Assembly (NCBI GenBank): GCA_001403755.1
Contig: CYUH01000012.1
Coordinates: forward strand, 1-64,000
Reading direction: 5' to 3'
Length of the DNA stretch: 64,000 bases
Source: Chryseobacterium senegalense
GTDB lineage: Bacteria > Bacteroidota > Bacteroidia > Flavobacteriales > Weeksellaceae
Part shown: positions 7,222-16,310 of the stretch, one piece after another
Layout: each line of letters starts with the position of its first letter
Position numbering within the stretch: the stretch's first letter is position 1
Translations under genes and position numbers: made by a program
The notes under the pieces: model-generated
Seen by the model: the letters and a program-made list of their open reading frames with translations, nothing else
What the model was told of the DNA's origin: nothing
Database searches by the model: none

Positions 7222-7986
7222 ATGGAGTTCTACAAATACCAAGGTACAGGAAACGATTTCGTAATGATCGACAACCGCGACCTGCAGTTTCCCAAAGATA
7301 AAGAATTGATTAAACAACTTTGCGACCGTCGCTTCGGGATCGGTGGCGATGGACTAATCCTTTTGGAAACAGATCAATGCGCAGACTTCAAAATGGTGTA
7401 TTACAATTCCGATGGAAACGAAAGTACAATGTGCGGAAATGGCGGCAGATGCATCGTTGCTTTTGCTCATTTTCTCGATATCTTCCAGGATAAGACCCGT
7501 TTTTTGGCAATCGATGGAATGCATGAAGCGGAAATGCACTACGGCATCGTAAAACTAAAAATGATTGATGTCGATTTCATCCATCAGGATGGTGAAAACT
7601 CTGTATTAAATACTGGTTCGCCGCATTTCGTTCAGTTTGTAGAAGATTTAGATCACTATAAAGTTTATCAACACGGTAACGAAATAAGAAATTCAGCGAC
7701 TTACCAAAAGGAAGGAATCAATGTGAATTTTGTAGAGCAAGTTTCCGATGATGAAATCTTCGTGAGAACCTATGAACGTGGCGTAGAGGATGAAACTTTC
7801 AGTTGCGGAACCGGAGCTACAGCTGCCGCACTGGTCTTTTTGAAAGATAAAAGTCAAAAAGTTGTACAAGTAAAAGTTCTCGGTGGAAAATTGAAAGTAT
7901 ATGCAGATAAACATGGAAATTCCTACCATAATATCTGGCTCGAAGGACCCGCGAAACAAGTATTTAAAGGGAAAATAAATTTATAA
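7222..7986 (+). CDS. dapF: Diaminopimelate epimerase
   Basis: The 254-residue cytosolic enzyme interconverts LL- and meso-diaminopimelate, supplying lysine and the peptidoglycan crosslinking residue. The start is the ATG at 7222 (MEFYKYQGTGNDFVMIDN); the longer open frame begins within the preceding terminator, so it is rejected. Both catalytic Cys are present in their motifs: MCGNGGRC (Cys71) and SCGTGATAA (Cys195). The GTGNDF and GGDG motifs near the N-terminus are also in place. TAATTTTG at 7194-7201 could be its promoter element. mltG follows after 37 bases, so the two cell-wall genes are probably one operon. Confidence 0.95.
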   Translation: MEFYKYQGTGNDFVMIDNRDLQFPKDKELIKQLCDRRFGIGGDGLILLETDQCADFKMVYYNSDGNESTMCGNGGRCIVAFAHFLDIFQDKTRFLAIDGMHEAEMHYGIVKLKMIDVDFIHQDGENSVLNTGSPHFVQFVEDLDHYKVYQHGNEIRNSATYQKEGINVNFVEQVSDDEIFVRTYERGVEDETFSCGTGATAAALVFLKDKSQKVVQVKVLGGKLKVYADKHGNSYHNIWLEGPAKQVFKGKINL

Positions 7987-8023
7987 ATATCTCCCAAAGC
8001 ATTAAAATACAGACAATTAAACT

Positions 8024-9058
8024 ATGAAAAAAGGCGCTTCCGTTTTTGCAATTTTCGCCCTCGTTATCATTCTTATTGGTGGTTTTTTCGGCTACCAATA
8101 TTATAGCAAATATTACGGCAACAACGTGGAAAAAGAAGGTTATATCCTCATTCCTCACACCGCGAACTTCAATGCTATTGTGGATTCTATTTCGCCCTAT
8201 TTGAAGAATAAAGAGCAATTTGTGCAGGTAGCTAAAAGCAAAAGCATGAATCAATATTTCAAGGCAGGGCGCTACCGAATTGTTTCCGGAAGCAGCAACA
8301 CGAATTTGGTTAACATGATTAAAGCCGGAAACCAAACCGAAAACACCTACCGCATCGGAGATTTTGGCGATGTATATCAAATGGTGGGACGCGTAACCCG
8401 CAAAACCGAACTCGATTCCTTGCGGTTTGTGAAAGATTTCAATGAAATTGCTGTTAAAAAAGGTTACAACAATGCGGAAGACCTTAAAAAATATTTCTTT
8501 ATCGATACCTATAATTTCTTTTGGACGGTAACTCCCAAGGAATTCTTCAAAAAGTTTGAAGACGATTACAACGAATTCTGGACTGCTGAGCGAAAAGCTA
8601 AAGAAGCGCAAAGCGGACTCACCAGAGATCAAATTTATGCCCTAGCTTCCATTGTTTACAAAGAATCCGGAGGAAAACCCGATGAGCAAAAAACAATTGC
8701 GGGACTGTACCTCAACAGGTACAGAAAAGGCATGAAACTGCAGAGCGATCCTACGGTGATATACGCCATCAACAAAGATTCAAACTTCACCACACCGATA
8801 AAAAGGGTACTTTATAAACACTTGAAACATCCTTCTCCTTACAATACATATGCGAATGTGGGAATTCCGCCGGGACCGATCTGTGTGACCGACAAAAACT
8901 CTGTGGACGCGGTATTGAATGCGGAAAAAAACAATTATATCTTCATGGCAGCAGATCCGAACCGTTTCGGGTTTCATCGCTTTACCGCAAGTGATGCTGA
9001 ACATGCCAAAAATGCACGAGATTATCAGGAATGGCTAAACTCCAAAAACATCAAATAG
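8024..9058 (+). CDS. mltG: Endolytic peptidoglycan transglycosylase MltG (YceG-like)
   Basis: The 344-residue inner-membrane enzyme cleaves nascent glycan strands and is thought to set their length. There is one N-terminal membrane anchor (about residues 6-25: VFAIFALVIILIGGFFGYQ), a LysM-like region, then the YceG catalytic domain. That domain shows YKESGGKPDEQKTIAGLYLN, with the catalytic Glu at residue 214, followed by LQSDPTVIYA and the conserved YNTYANVGIPPGPICVT segment. Length is normal for Bacteroidota MltG. It lies in a probable operon with dapF. Confidence 0.95.
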   Translation: MKKGASVFAIFALVIILIGGFFGYQYYSKYYGNNVEKEGYILIPHTANFNAIVDSISPYLKNKEQFVQVAKSKSMNQYFKAGRYRIVSGSSNTNLVNMIKAGNQTENTYRIGDFGDVYQMVGRVTRKTELDSLRFVKDFNEIAVKKGYNNAEDLKKYFFIDTYNFFWTVTPKEFFKKFEDDYNEFWTAERKAKEAQSGLTRDQIYALASIVYKESGGKPDEQKTIAGLYLNRYRKGMKLQSDPTVIYAINKDSNFTTPIKRVLYKHLKHPSPYNTYANVGIPPGPICVTDKNSVDAVLNAEKNNYIFMAADPNRFGFHRFTASDAEHAKNARDYQEWLNSKNIK

Positions 9059-9163
9059 AAAACCTTCAACAGTTTTTAAATTAATAAAAATTTAACATTA
9101 ACTAAGCATTGTTTATTTAACCCGCTTCCATTAAAATCATCAATAGAAGTATAAACTAAAGAT

Positions 9164-11728
9164 ATGACAGACAGAATTGAGATTTCATCAATTATTAGAA
9201 AAAGAACTTTGGGACTTGTATTCGTCCTTGGAGCTGCAAGTTTAGCTTTCGCACAACAGAAAGTAAACGTCTCCGGAAAGATTGTTGACAAACAAAACCA
9301 GCCGGTTCCTTATGCTTCGGTCAGTTTCAACAACAAAGCTAGCAAACTCAATAGTGATGCTACCTTAACCGATGAAAAAGGTGATTACAAGCTCGCCTTG
9401 ATTCCCGGGAATTACGACATCACCATCGATGCCATCGACTTCAAAAAGACAACCCTCAACAGACAAATAACTGCAGCAGGAAACTTGGGGAATTTTTCGG
9501 TGCAAGCGGAAGCTACTAACACCAATACAAAAACGCAAGATATCCAAGGTGTGGTAATTACTGCGCAAGCAGCAAAACCTTACCGTGTGGAGATCGATAA
9601 AAAAGTGTATGATCCTTCCCTGGACATCGTGGCAAAAGGTGGAAACCTGCAGGATGTTTTGGCAAACGTGCCATCAGTAGATGTGGATACCGACGGAACA
9701 GTTTCTATGCGTGGAAATTCGAATGTGAGGTTCCTTATTAACGGAAAACCTTCGTCAATGCTTGGTATTGATGATGGTGCCAATGCCTTACAATCTATAC
9801 CTGCAGACCAAATCGAAAGAATTGAAGTGATTACCAATCCTTCCTCTAAATTTGAAGCCAGCGGAACAGCCGGAATCCTAAATATTATCCTTAAAAAATC
9901 TAAAAAAGTAGGTTTCAACGGAAGTGTAGAAGGAACTTTGGGTTATTTGCCTAATACCCGTCTGAATACTAACCTAAGCTGGAGAAAGGGCGCGTGGACT
10001 TACTACATCAATGGCGGTGGTGGTTACAATAGAAACAAATCGAAGAACAACTCCGATTTCAATTCTTACCTCGATCCTCAGAATTTGAATGACGGTTTTT
10101 CAATGAGATCCGTGCAGAATGGAATTAATGAAGGTGAAAATAAAAGCTACAACGTAAATACCGGTTTCGTGGTTGATCTTACCGAAAAATCCACTTTGAA
10201 TGCATCAGTAATGTTCAGAAATTTTAATAATGAATCCACCGGACAAACGAATTATTTCGACCGTGTCATCATTAAAGACAGAAATGCAACCGGATATCCA
10301 AATGTACCTTATACCCTGCAAGACCAATACACCAACAGATTGAATACCGGAACCAATGTTAATAATTCCTTCCAGGCAGATCTTGGTTTCGAACAAAAAA
10401 TCGGCGATAAAGGTCAGTTGCTTTCCCTTGCGACCAGCTACCAAAAAAACAAAAGTGACGGTACATCCTTAATTACCGAAAACGGGTACGATAATGAATT
10501 CGATGTAGCAACCAACACAATCAACAATATCCTAACAATATCGGAAAACAGTACTTTTCTGGCGAAAGCCGATTACGAATTGCCGATCGGCGAAGCTTCG
10601 AAACTAGAAGCCGGGGCAAGATTTGATTCCAATAAAAATGATTACGATTACTACGTAGATCAAAGCCAAAACAACGGTCCTGTAAGTATTTTGCCTAATT
10701 TTACGAGCAATACATTCTACAACGAAAATATTCTTGCTGGTTATGCACAATTCAAAAGTAAGATAGAAAATTTCGGATATCAAGTAGGTTTAAGAGCGGA
10801 AAATACAAATATCAACGTTGATTTCCAAAGAGTTAGCGATGCGGAGAAAAAAAATGTAGAAAAGAATTATCTGAAATTTTTCCCAAGCGTATTCTTAAGT
10901 TACGATTTAGGCAAAAACAATCAATTATTGTTGAACTATTCCAGAAGAATCAACCGTCCAAGATCTTTCTTCCTGATCCCTTTCATGTCGTATAACAACA
11001 ATAGAAACTTGTTCAGCGGTAACCCAGATTTAAATCCTACCTACGAAAATTCTTTCGAATTGGGATACAGTTTATCGAAAAGCAAATTTTCCCTCAACCC
11101 AACTTTATACTTCAAAAAATCTGAAGATGAGGTGAACATGTACCAATACAGCGGCTTGAATGAACAAGGAAATACTGTACTCTACACCATGCCGGTAAAT
11201 GCAGGCAGTGAGACCCAGTACGGTTTAGACTTAAATGCAACCTATGACCCGTTCAAATGGTGGAAAATCATGGCAAGTGCGGATATTTTCGGGTATAAAA
11301 GCGAAGGATCATACGAAGATTTTGATTTCTCGGGAGATGGTTTTTCGAGCAGATTCCGTTTGACCAACACCTTCAAACCAACAAAAACGACAAGTTTCCA
11401 AATCCAAGGGTTCTACCGCGGCGCTCAGAATACAGTTTCTACACAGCGAAAAGCGATGTATGCTGTGAATTTAGGAGCCAGCCAAACCATCTGGAAAGGC
11501 AGCGGAACGATCTCTTTCAATATTCAGGATATCTTCAATACCCGATCGAGAGAAAGTTTAGTGACTACCCCATCCTACTCGCAGTATAATTATATGCAGT
11601 GGCAACCGAGACAGTTTAGCCTGTCGCTGAGCTACCGTTTCAAACAAGGTGACAAAGTGGAACAGCCGAAACGCAAAAAAGACATCAACAGCAACGCATC
11701 CGGCGATGATGATCAAGTACCGATGTAA
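9164..11728 (+). CDS. TonB-receptor-like outer-membrane beta-barrel protein (OMP_b-brl_3 type)
   Basis: The 854-residue outer-membrane protein has a signal peptide in the first 31 residues ending AFAQQ. It is followed by a carboxypeptidase-regulatory-like domain (about 33-110, GKIVDKQNQPVPYASVSF), a plug-like region (about 150-245, with SVDVDTDGTVSMRGNSNVRF and IERIEVITNPSSKFEASGTAG) and a C-terminal barrel of about 600 residues ending in aromatic-rich strands. This architecture is that of the outer membrane beta-barrel family proteins related to TonB-dependent receptors but lacking an obvious TonB box. The substrate is unknown. The C-terminus after the last strand is a charged tail (KQGDKVEQPKRKKD). 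It stands alone; a bidirectional terminator separates it from galE. Confidence 0.88.
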   Translation: MTDRIEISSIIRKRTLGLVFVLGAASLAFAQQKVNVSGKIVDKQNQPVPYASVSFNNKASKLNSDATLTDEKGDYKLALIPGNYDITIDAIDFKKTTLNRQITAAGNLGNFSVQAEATNTNTKTQDIQGVVITAQAAKPYRVEIDKKVYDPSLDIVAKGGNLQDVLANVPSVDVDTDGTVSMRGNSNVRFLINGKPSSMLGIDDGANALQSIPADQIERIEVITNPSSKFEASGTAGILNIILKKSKKVGFNGSVEGTLGYLPNTRLNTNLSWRKGAWTYYINGGGGYNRNKSKNNSDFNSYLDPQNLNDGFSMRSVQNGINEGENKSYNVNTGFVVDLTEKSTLNASVMFRNFNNESTGQTNYFDRVIIKDRNATGYPNVPYTLQDQYTNRLNTGTNVNNSFQADLGFEQKIGDKGQLLSLATSYQKNKSDGTSLITENGYDNEFDVATNTINNILTISENSTFLAKADYELPIGEASKLEAGARFDSNKNDYDYYVDQSQNNGPVSILPNFTSNTFYNENILAGYAQFKSKIENFGYQVGLRAENTNINVDFQRVSDAEKKNVEKNYLKFFPSVFLSYDLGKNNQLLLNYSRRINRPRSFFLIPFMSYNNNRNLFSGNPDLNPTYENSFELGYSLSKSKFSLNPTLYFKKSEDEVNMYQYSGLNEQGNTVLYTMPVNAGSETQYGLDLNATYDPFKWWKIMASADIFGYKSEGSYEDFDFSGDGFSSRFRLTNTFKPTKTTSFQIQGFYRGAQNTVSTQRKAMYAVNLGASQTIWKGSGTISFNIQDIFNTRSRESLVTTPSYSQYNYMQWQPRQFSLSLSYRFKQGDKVEQPKRKKDINSNASGDDDQVPM

Positions 11729-11745
11729 TCTTATTGATAATAAAA

Positions 11746-11780
11746 AAAATCCCATTCTTTTCGAATGGGATTTTCTTATT
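11746..11780. terminator. Bidirectional terminator between the barrel-protein gene and galE
   Basis: AAAATCCCATTC (11746-11757) pairs perfectly with GAATGGGATTTT (11763-11774). An A-run precedes it and a T-rich run follows, so it can stop transcription from both converging genes. Confidence 0.85.
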
Positions 11781-11795
11781 TTTAAGCGTGTTATT

Positions 11796-12812
11796 TTAAG
11801 CTCGCGATTCCAAATATTTCTGCCATTCCCAGGTCGTGCGCAATGCTTCCTCCAAACTTGTATCAGCTTTCCAGTTCAGTTCTCGTTCAGCTTTATCGGC
11901 ATTGGCATAAGCAATAGTGATGTCTCCTGCTCTACGGTCACAAATTTGGTAAGGAACGGCGACATTATTCGCAGTTTCATACGCTTTCACCACTTCTAAA
12001 ACTGATGAACCCTTTCCAGTTCCCAGATTGTAAATATCAATTACGGTATCTTCGTTTGAAGCGATAAGTTTCTGCAAAGCTTTCACATGGGCTTTTGCTA
12101 AATCTACCACATAAATATAATCTCGGATGGCAGTGCCATCTTCGGTAGGATAATCATTTCCCCAAATATTCAGCTTTTCGCGGATTCCGGATGCTGTTTG
12201 GGTAACGTAAGGCACCAAATTATTAGGAATCCCGATTGGCAATTCGCCCAGCAAAGCTGTAGGATGTGCACCAATTGGATTAAAATATCTCAACAATGAA
12301 ATCTTTCTCTGGTGAGCCGTTGCGAAATCTTTTAGGATTTCCTCGCCCATTTGTTTGGTTTTCCCGTAAGAAGATTCTGGCATTTTCAGCGGAGTTTCTT
12401 CATCAATCGGCATCTGGTCTGCTTGTCCATAAACCGTGCAGCTCGAACTAAAAATAAAATTGGAAATCTTTCTTGTTTTAAATTCTTGAAGAATATTGAT
12501 CAAAGAAAACAAGTTATTTTCATAATAATCGATTGGCTTTTCCTGACTATCTCCCACCGCTTTGAACGCAGCAAAATTGATGCATCCCTCGATATTATGA
12601 GCATCGAAAACCTGAGCGAGCAACTCTTTCCTCTTCAAATCGAATGGATAAAACACCGGCTTTTTCCCGGCTACTTTCTGAATGTTTTCTAAAATAAACC
12701 TTTCGGAGTTGGATAAATCATCAACAATAACTACATCGAAATTATTGTTTAAAAGTTCTACCACAGTGTGTGAACCGATATAGCCGAGGCCGCCGGTAAC
12801 GAGTATCGTCAT
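11796..12812 (-). CDS. galE: UDP-glucose 4-epimerase
   Basis: The 338-residue SDR-family enzyme interconverts UDP-glucose and UDP-galactose for polysaccharide synthesis and galactose use. The NAD-binding GGLGYIG motif is at residues 7-13, the catalytic Tyr-x-x-x-Lys is at Y149/K153 (SSYGKTK), and the Ser-rich stretch SSSCTVYG just before it supplies the catalytic Ser. The C-terminal NLGTGKGSSVLEVV and ERELNWKA segments are typical of GalE. The aminotransferase gene lies 45 bases upstream on the same strand, so the pair probably serves surface-sugar synthesis. Confidence 0.95.
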   Translation of the reverse strand: MTILVTGGLGYIGSHTVVELLNNNFDVVIVDDLSNSERFILENIQKVAGKKPVFYPFDLKRKELLAQVFDAHNIEGCINFAAFKAVGDSQEKPIDYYENNLFSLINILQEFKTRKISNFIFSSSCTVYGQADQMPIDEETPLKMPESSYGKTKQMGEEILKDFATAHQRKISLLRYFNPIGAHPTALLGELPIGIPNNLVPYVTQTASGIREKLNIWGNDYPTEDGTAIRDYIYVVDLAKAHVKALQKLIASNEDTVIDIYNLGTGKGSSVLEVVKAYETANNVAVPYQICDRRAGDITIAYANADKAERELNWKADTSLEEALRTTWEWQKYLESRA

Positions 12813-12857
12813 ATTGTATTTTTTAATATTTTTTGATTGCTTCTGTAGTTCAATGAT

Positions 12858-13985
12858 CTACAAATTGAAGAATTCCAAAACAGCATCAGTAATATATTTC
12901 AGTTGCTCATCATCGAGTTCAGTATGCATGGGCAACGAAATCACCTGATCCAAAAGCCGATCGGTATTGGCAAAATCCTTCGGATCACTTTCCTGGAAAT
13001 ATGCTTTTTGCTTTCTTAGAGCTACTGGATAATAAATCATCGCTGGAATTTCTTTTTCTGCTAAAAACGCCTGCAATTCGTTGCGTTTTCCGTTAAGGAT
13101 TCGCAAGGTGTATTGATGAAAAACGTGCGTTGAATTTTCCGATCTTCCGGGAACCAAAATATTAGGCTGGTCCGCAAATGCTTCATCATAATAATCCGCA
13201 GCTTTTCTTCTTGCTTCATTATAACCATCCAGAAGCGTTAATTTTTTTCTAAGAACTGTCGCTTGCACACTATCTAAACGCGAGTTCACACCCACTTCAT
13301 CGTGGTAATATCTTTCGTACATCCCGTGGTTTACAATGCCGCGAAGTTTGTGCGCCAATTCACCATCATTGGTAAAAATAGCACCGCCGTCTCCGTAGCA
13401 TCCCAAATTTTTGGAAGGAAAGAAAGACGTTGTTCCCATCAAGCCCATTGTTCCGGATTTCTTTACCGTTCCGTCTGCAAAGGTGAAATCAGCACCAATC
13501 GCTTGAGCATTATCTTCAATTACCGCGAGGTTATGTTCATTGGCAATCTTCAAAATCTCTTCCATATTGGCACATTGTCCGAAAAGATGCACGGGAATAA
13601 TTGCTTTCGTCCTTGGCGTAATCGCAGCTTTCACTTTCTCTGGATCGATGGTGAAAGTATCATAATCCACATCCACCAAAACAGATTTCATTTTTAGTAG
13701 ATGAATAACTTCTACGGTTGCTGCAAAGGTAAAATCAGCAGTGATCACCTCATCGCCTTCCTTTAAATCAAGTGCCATTAATGCAATTTGGAGCGCATCG
13801 GTTCCGTTCGCACAAGGAATTACATGTTTTACATCGAGGTACTGTTCCAATTCATTTTGGAAAGATTTTACTTCCGGACCATTGATGAATGCTGCAGAAT
13901 CCAGTACATTCAAAACGGCATTATCGACATCAGCTTTTATCTTATAATATTGACTTTGAAGGTCAACCATCTGAATTTTTTTCAT
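12858..13985 (-). CDS. DegT/DnrJ/EryC1/StrS-family sugar aminotransferase
   Basis: The 375-residue PLP enzyme is likely to transaminate a nucleotide-linked keto-sugar in lipopolysaccharide or capsule synthesis. The PLP Lys is K192 in SFFPSKNLGCYGDGG. The NGTDALQIAL (about residue 60), EDNAQAIGA (about 157) and HQYTLRI motifs of the family are present, and the length is normal. The exact sugar cannot be read from the sequence. It is followed by galE at 45 bases, probably in one transcript. A TAAATTTG element on the minus strand at 14059-14066 is a candidate promoter. Confidence 0.9.
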   Translation of the reverse strand: MKKIQMVDLQSQYYKIKADVDNAVLNVLDSAAFINGPEVKSFQNELEQYLDVKHVIPCANGTDALQIALMALDLKEGDEVITADFTFAATVEVIHLLKMKSVLVDVDYDTFTIDPEKVKAAITPRTKAIIPVHLFGQCANMEEILKIANEHNLAVIEDNAQAIGADFTFADGTVKKSGTMGLMGTTSFFPSKNLGCYGDGGAIFTNDGELAHKLRGIVNHGMYERYYHDEVGVNSRLDSVQATVLRKKLTLLDGYNEARRKAADYYDEAFADQPNILVPGRSENSTHVFHQYTLRILNGKRNELQAFLAEKEIPAMIYYPVALRKQKAYFQESDPKDFANTDRLLDQVISLPMHTELDDEQLKYITDAVLEFFNL

Positions 13986-14300
13986 AGGTTTTTCTATTTT
14001 TATTTTTTTTAATCGGTTACCTTTCCTGGTGGGTTAGGTTTCTAAAAAAATATTTGCTCAAATTTAAGAAAATTAAATTTTCAGAGAAATTAAAACTCCT
14101 TTTGTTTTCATAATTCCTTTTCAAGATCTCTTGAACTTGCTTTAGGAAATATTGGTATTATTATGAATAGTAGTAAATTCAATTAAGAAATATACAATGC
14201 AAAACACATTCGAGCGAATTCATTCAAATATATTTCTCAAATTAATAATCAATTTTCAATTTTTTCCTAATTTTGTTGAAATTCAACAATCCTATTTTTT
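13986..14300. other. Divergent intergenic region of about 315 bp
   Basis: AT-rich DNA between two divergent genes. I see only candidate TAnnTTTG elements for each side (minus 14059-14066; plus 14268-14275) and a small palindrome GTTGAAATTCAAC (14275-14287) just downstream of the plus-strand element. No gene or structured RNA is evident. Confidence 0.5.
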
Positions 14301-15905
14301 ATGAAAAAAATATTATCTTTTTTAATTATTTTACCTTTCGCTGTTGTCAGCGCGCAAACCGAACTCGTTTTTGTATTCTTTAAAGACAAGCCGAATAAAG
14401 CTGCTTTTTATGCGAACCCTCTTTCCGAACTTTCTCAGAAATCGCTGGACAGAAGAGCCAAACTCAACATTCCGTTGAACGATCAGGATGCGCCTTTGGA
14501 AGCTACTTATGTTCAAAATGTAAAAAATTTAGGATTCACCGTAACCGATTATTCAAAATGGATGAATGGAGTTGCGGTAAAAGCCACTGCTTCGCAAATC
14601 GCTACGCTACAGGCTCAAAGTTATGTTCAATCCGTAGAAAGTTTCATTAAACATCCTGCAGGAGGAAAACAAGGCGCAAAAAAATCCGATAAGTTTGAGC
14701 TTTTTAATAATACGGTCGGAAAAACCGACTTCAATTACGGAACAGGACTTTCTCAGATCAACCAAATCAATCTCCGTCCGCTACACGTTGCCGGATATAC
14801 CGGCGCGGGCGTCACAATAGCAGTGATCGACACCGGATTTCCGAGGGTAAACACCGGATCTGCTTACGCAAGAATCCGCAACAACGGACAAATAAAGGGT
14901 GGCTATAATTTTGTGAACAAAAGCACTGATATCTACAATACTTCTTTGAACAACCATGGTTCTTACTGTTTAGGAGTTATCGCAGGCTATATCGAAAACT
15001 CCTATGTTGGTTCCGCTCCAGATGCAGATTTTTACCTTTACGCAACAGAAGACGCAGCAAACGAAATCCCGGAAGAGATGATTTATTGGGCAGAAGCTGC
15101 TGAAGAAGCCGATAGAAAAGGTGTTGACATCATCACAACTTCTCTTGGATATTACGATTTTGATGACAGCCGCTACAATTTGCTGTACTCGGATATGGAT
15201 GGCAGCACTTCTTTCATCGCAAGAGCTGCACAAATCGCAGCCGAAAAAGGAATTTTCGTGCTTGCAGCAGCCGGAAATGAAGCTCAAAATTCCTGGCATT
15301 ACATCATTACCCCTGCGGACAACGAAAAAGTTTTCACCATTGGGGCTGTAACTTCTAGTGGCGCGAGTTCTTCTTTTTCATCTTACGGACCCAATGCATT
15401 AGGTCTCATTAAACCTGACGCAAGTGCAAGAGGAACCAATACGGCGATGGCTTACAATAACAGCGCAACCACAAGCAGCGGAACGTCCTTCGCTACTCCA
15501 CTCGCGGCGGGCGGTGTGGCGTGTCTGTTGCAGGCGGTACCTACTAAACCGTTAGATGATGTGAAAGATATTTTAAGACAAAAATCATCATTATATCCTA
15601 ACCATACCGACCCAATGGGCTACGGAATTCTGAATTTCGGAGCGTCGCTTACGCAAGCACAATTGGCGACCGCAAACGTTAGCAATTCTTCAATTAAAAT
15701 CTATCCGAATCCGGTAAGTACCACTTTCACAATCAAAACTACAGAGAAAATTGTTTCGGTAGAATTGTATGATGTTTTGGGTAGAAAATCGCAAAATCTT
15801 TCGAGCGAAAAAAATCATAATATCGAAAAATTAATCAATGGAATTTATTTTTTAAAAATAAAAACCGATAAAAACGAGTATATCGAGAAACTCATTAAGC
15901 AGTAA
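14301..15905 (+). CDS. Subtilisin-like serine protease (S8) exported by T9SS
   Basis: The 534-residue secreted protease has a signal peptide at residues 1-19 (MKKILSFLIILPFAVVSAQ). A propeptide-like segment runs to about 140, followed by the S8 domain with its triad Asp177 (AVIDTGF), His219 (NNHGSYC) and Ser396 (GTSFATPLAAGG); the oxyanion region AAAGNEAQN is also present. The last about 75 residues form a type A T9SS sorting domain (IKIYPNPVSTTFTI ... ELYDVLGR ... GIYFLKI ... KLIKQ), so the enzyme should cross the outer membrane and be surface-attached or released. It is a single gene with its own terminator. Confidence 0.94.
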   Translation: MKKILSFLIILPFAVVSAQTELVFVFFKDKPNKAAFYANPLSELSQKSLDRRAKLNIPLNDQDAPLEATYVQNVKNLGFTVTDYSKWMNGVAVKATASQIATLQAQSYVQSVESFIKHPAGGKQGAKKSDKFELFNNTVGKTDFNYGTGLSQINQINLRPLHVAGYTGAGVTIAVIDTGFPRVNTGSAYARIRNNGQIKGGYNFVNKSTDIYNTSLNNHGSYCLGVIAGYIENSYVGSAPDADFYLYATEDAANEIPEEMIYWAEAAEEADRKGVDIITTSLGYYDFDDSRYNLLYSDMDGSTSFIARAAQIAAEKGIFVLAAAGNEAQNSWHYIITPADNEKVFTIGAVTSSGASSSFSSYGPNALGLIKPDASARGTNTAMAYNNSATTSSGTSFATPLAAGGVACLLQAVPTKPLDDVKDILRQKSSLYPNHTDPMGYGILNFGASLTQAQLATANVSNSSIKIYPNPVSTTFTIKTTEKIVSVELYDVLGRKSQNLSSEKNHNIEKLINGIYFLKIKTDKNEYIEKLIKQ

Positions 15906-15913
15906 AAATAATA

Positions 15914-15947
15914 AAATCCGACTCAGTGGTGAGTCGGATTTTTTTTT
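15914..15947 (+). terminator. Terminator of the subtilase gene
   Basis: AAATCCGACTCA pairs with TGAGTCGGATTT around a GTGG loop and is followed by nine or more T residues. It overlaps the end of the converging DUF2200 gene by 2 bases. Confidence 0.9.
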
Positions 15948-16299
15948 ATGCTCTCAGAATCTTTTCCATCGCTTTTCCTTTTGCCAATTCATCGATTAAT
16001 TTATCTAAATAGCGAACTTTTCGTAAGATCGGATCATCAATTTCTTCTACACGATAACCGCAAATGACACCGGTGATTTTCGAAACATTCGGGTTCATTT
16101 TTGGAGCTTGATTAAAGAAATTCTCGAAATCTGTTTTATCGTTGATGATTTCTTGCAGCATTTTCTCATCGTAGCCGGTGAGCCAGAAAATAATTTGGTC
16201 AACCTCAGCTTTTGTGCGGCCTTTCTTTTCAGCTTTTGCAATATAATGTAGATAAACACTGGCAAAAGACATCCGATAAACACGGGAATTATTGTTCAT
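15946..16299 (-). CDS. DUF2200-family protein
   Basis: The 117-residue cytosolic protein starts at the ATG at 16299; the TTG two codons earlier is less likely. The sequence ([22 protein letters not shown]..., [47 protein letters not shown] end) matches the DUF2200 family, which is widespread and uncharacterised. The gene begins 11 bases after the stop of ppc on the same strand and is probably co-transcribed with it. Function is unknown. Confidence 0.85.
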   Translation of the reverse strand: MNNNSRVYRMSFASVYLHYIAKAEKKGRTKAEVDQIIFWLTGYDEKMLQEIINDKTDFENFFNQAPKMNPNVSKITGVICGYRVEEIDDPILRKVRYLDKLIDELAKGKAMEKILRA

Positions 16300-16310
16300 A
16301 TTCAAATAAT

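Noticed and set aside
7964..8632. 222-codon minus-strand frame
   Set aside because: Antisense to mltG, which has clear catalytic motifs; the frame has no start context or domain.
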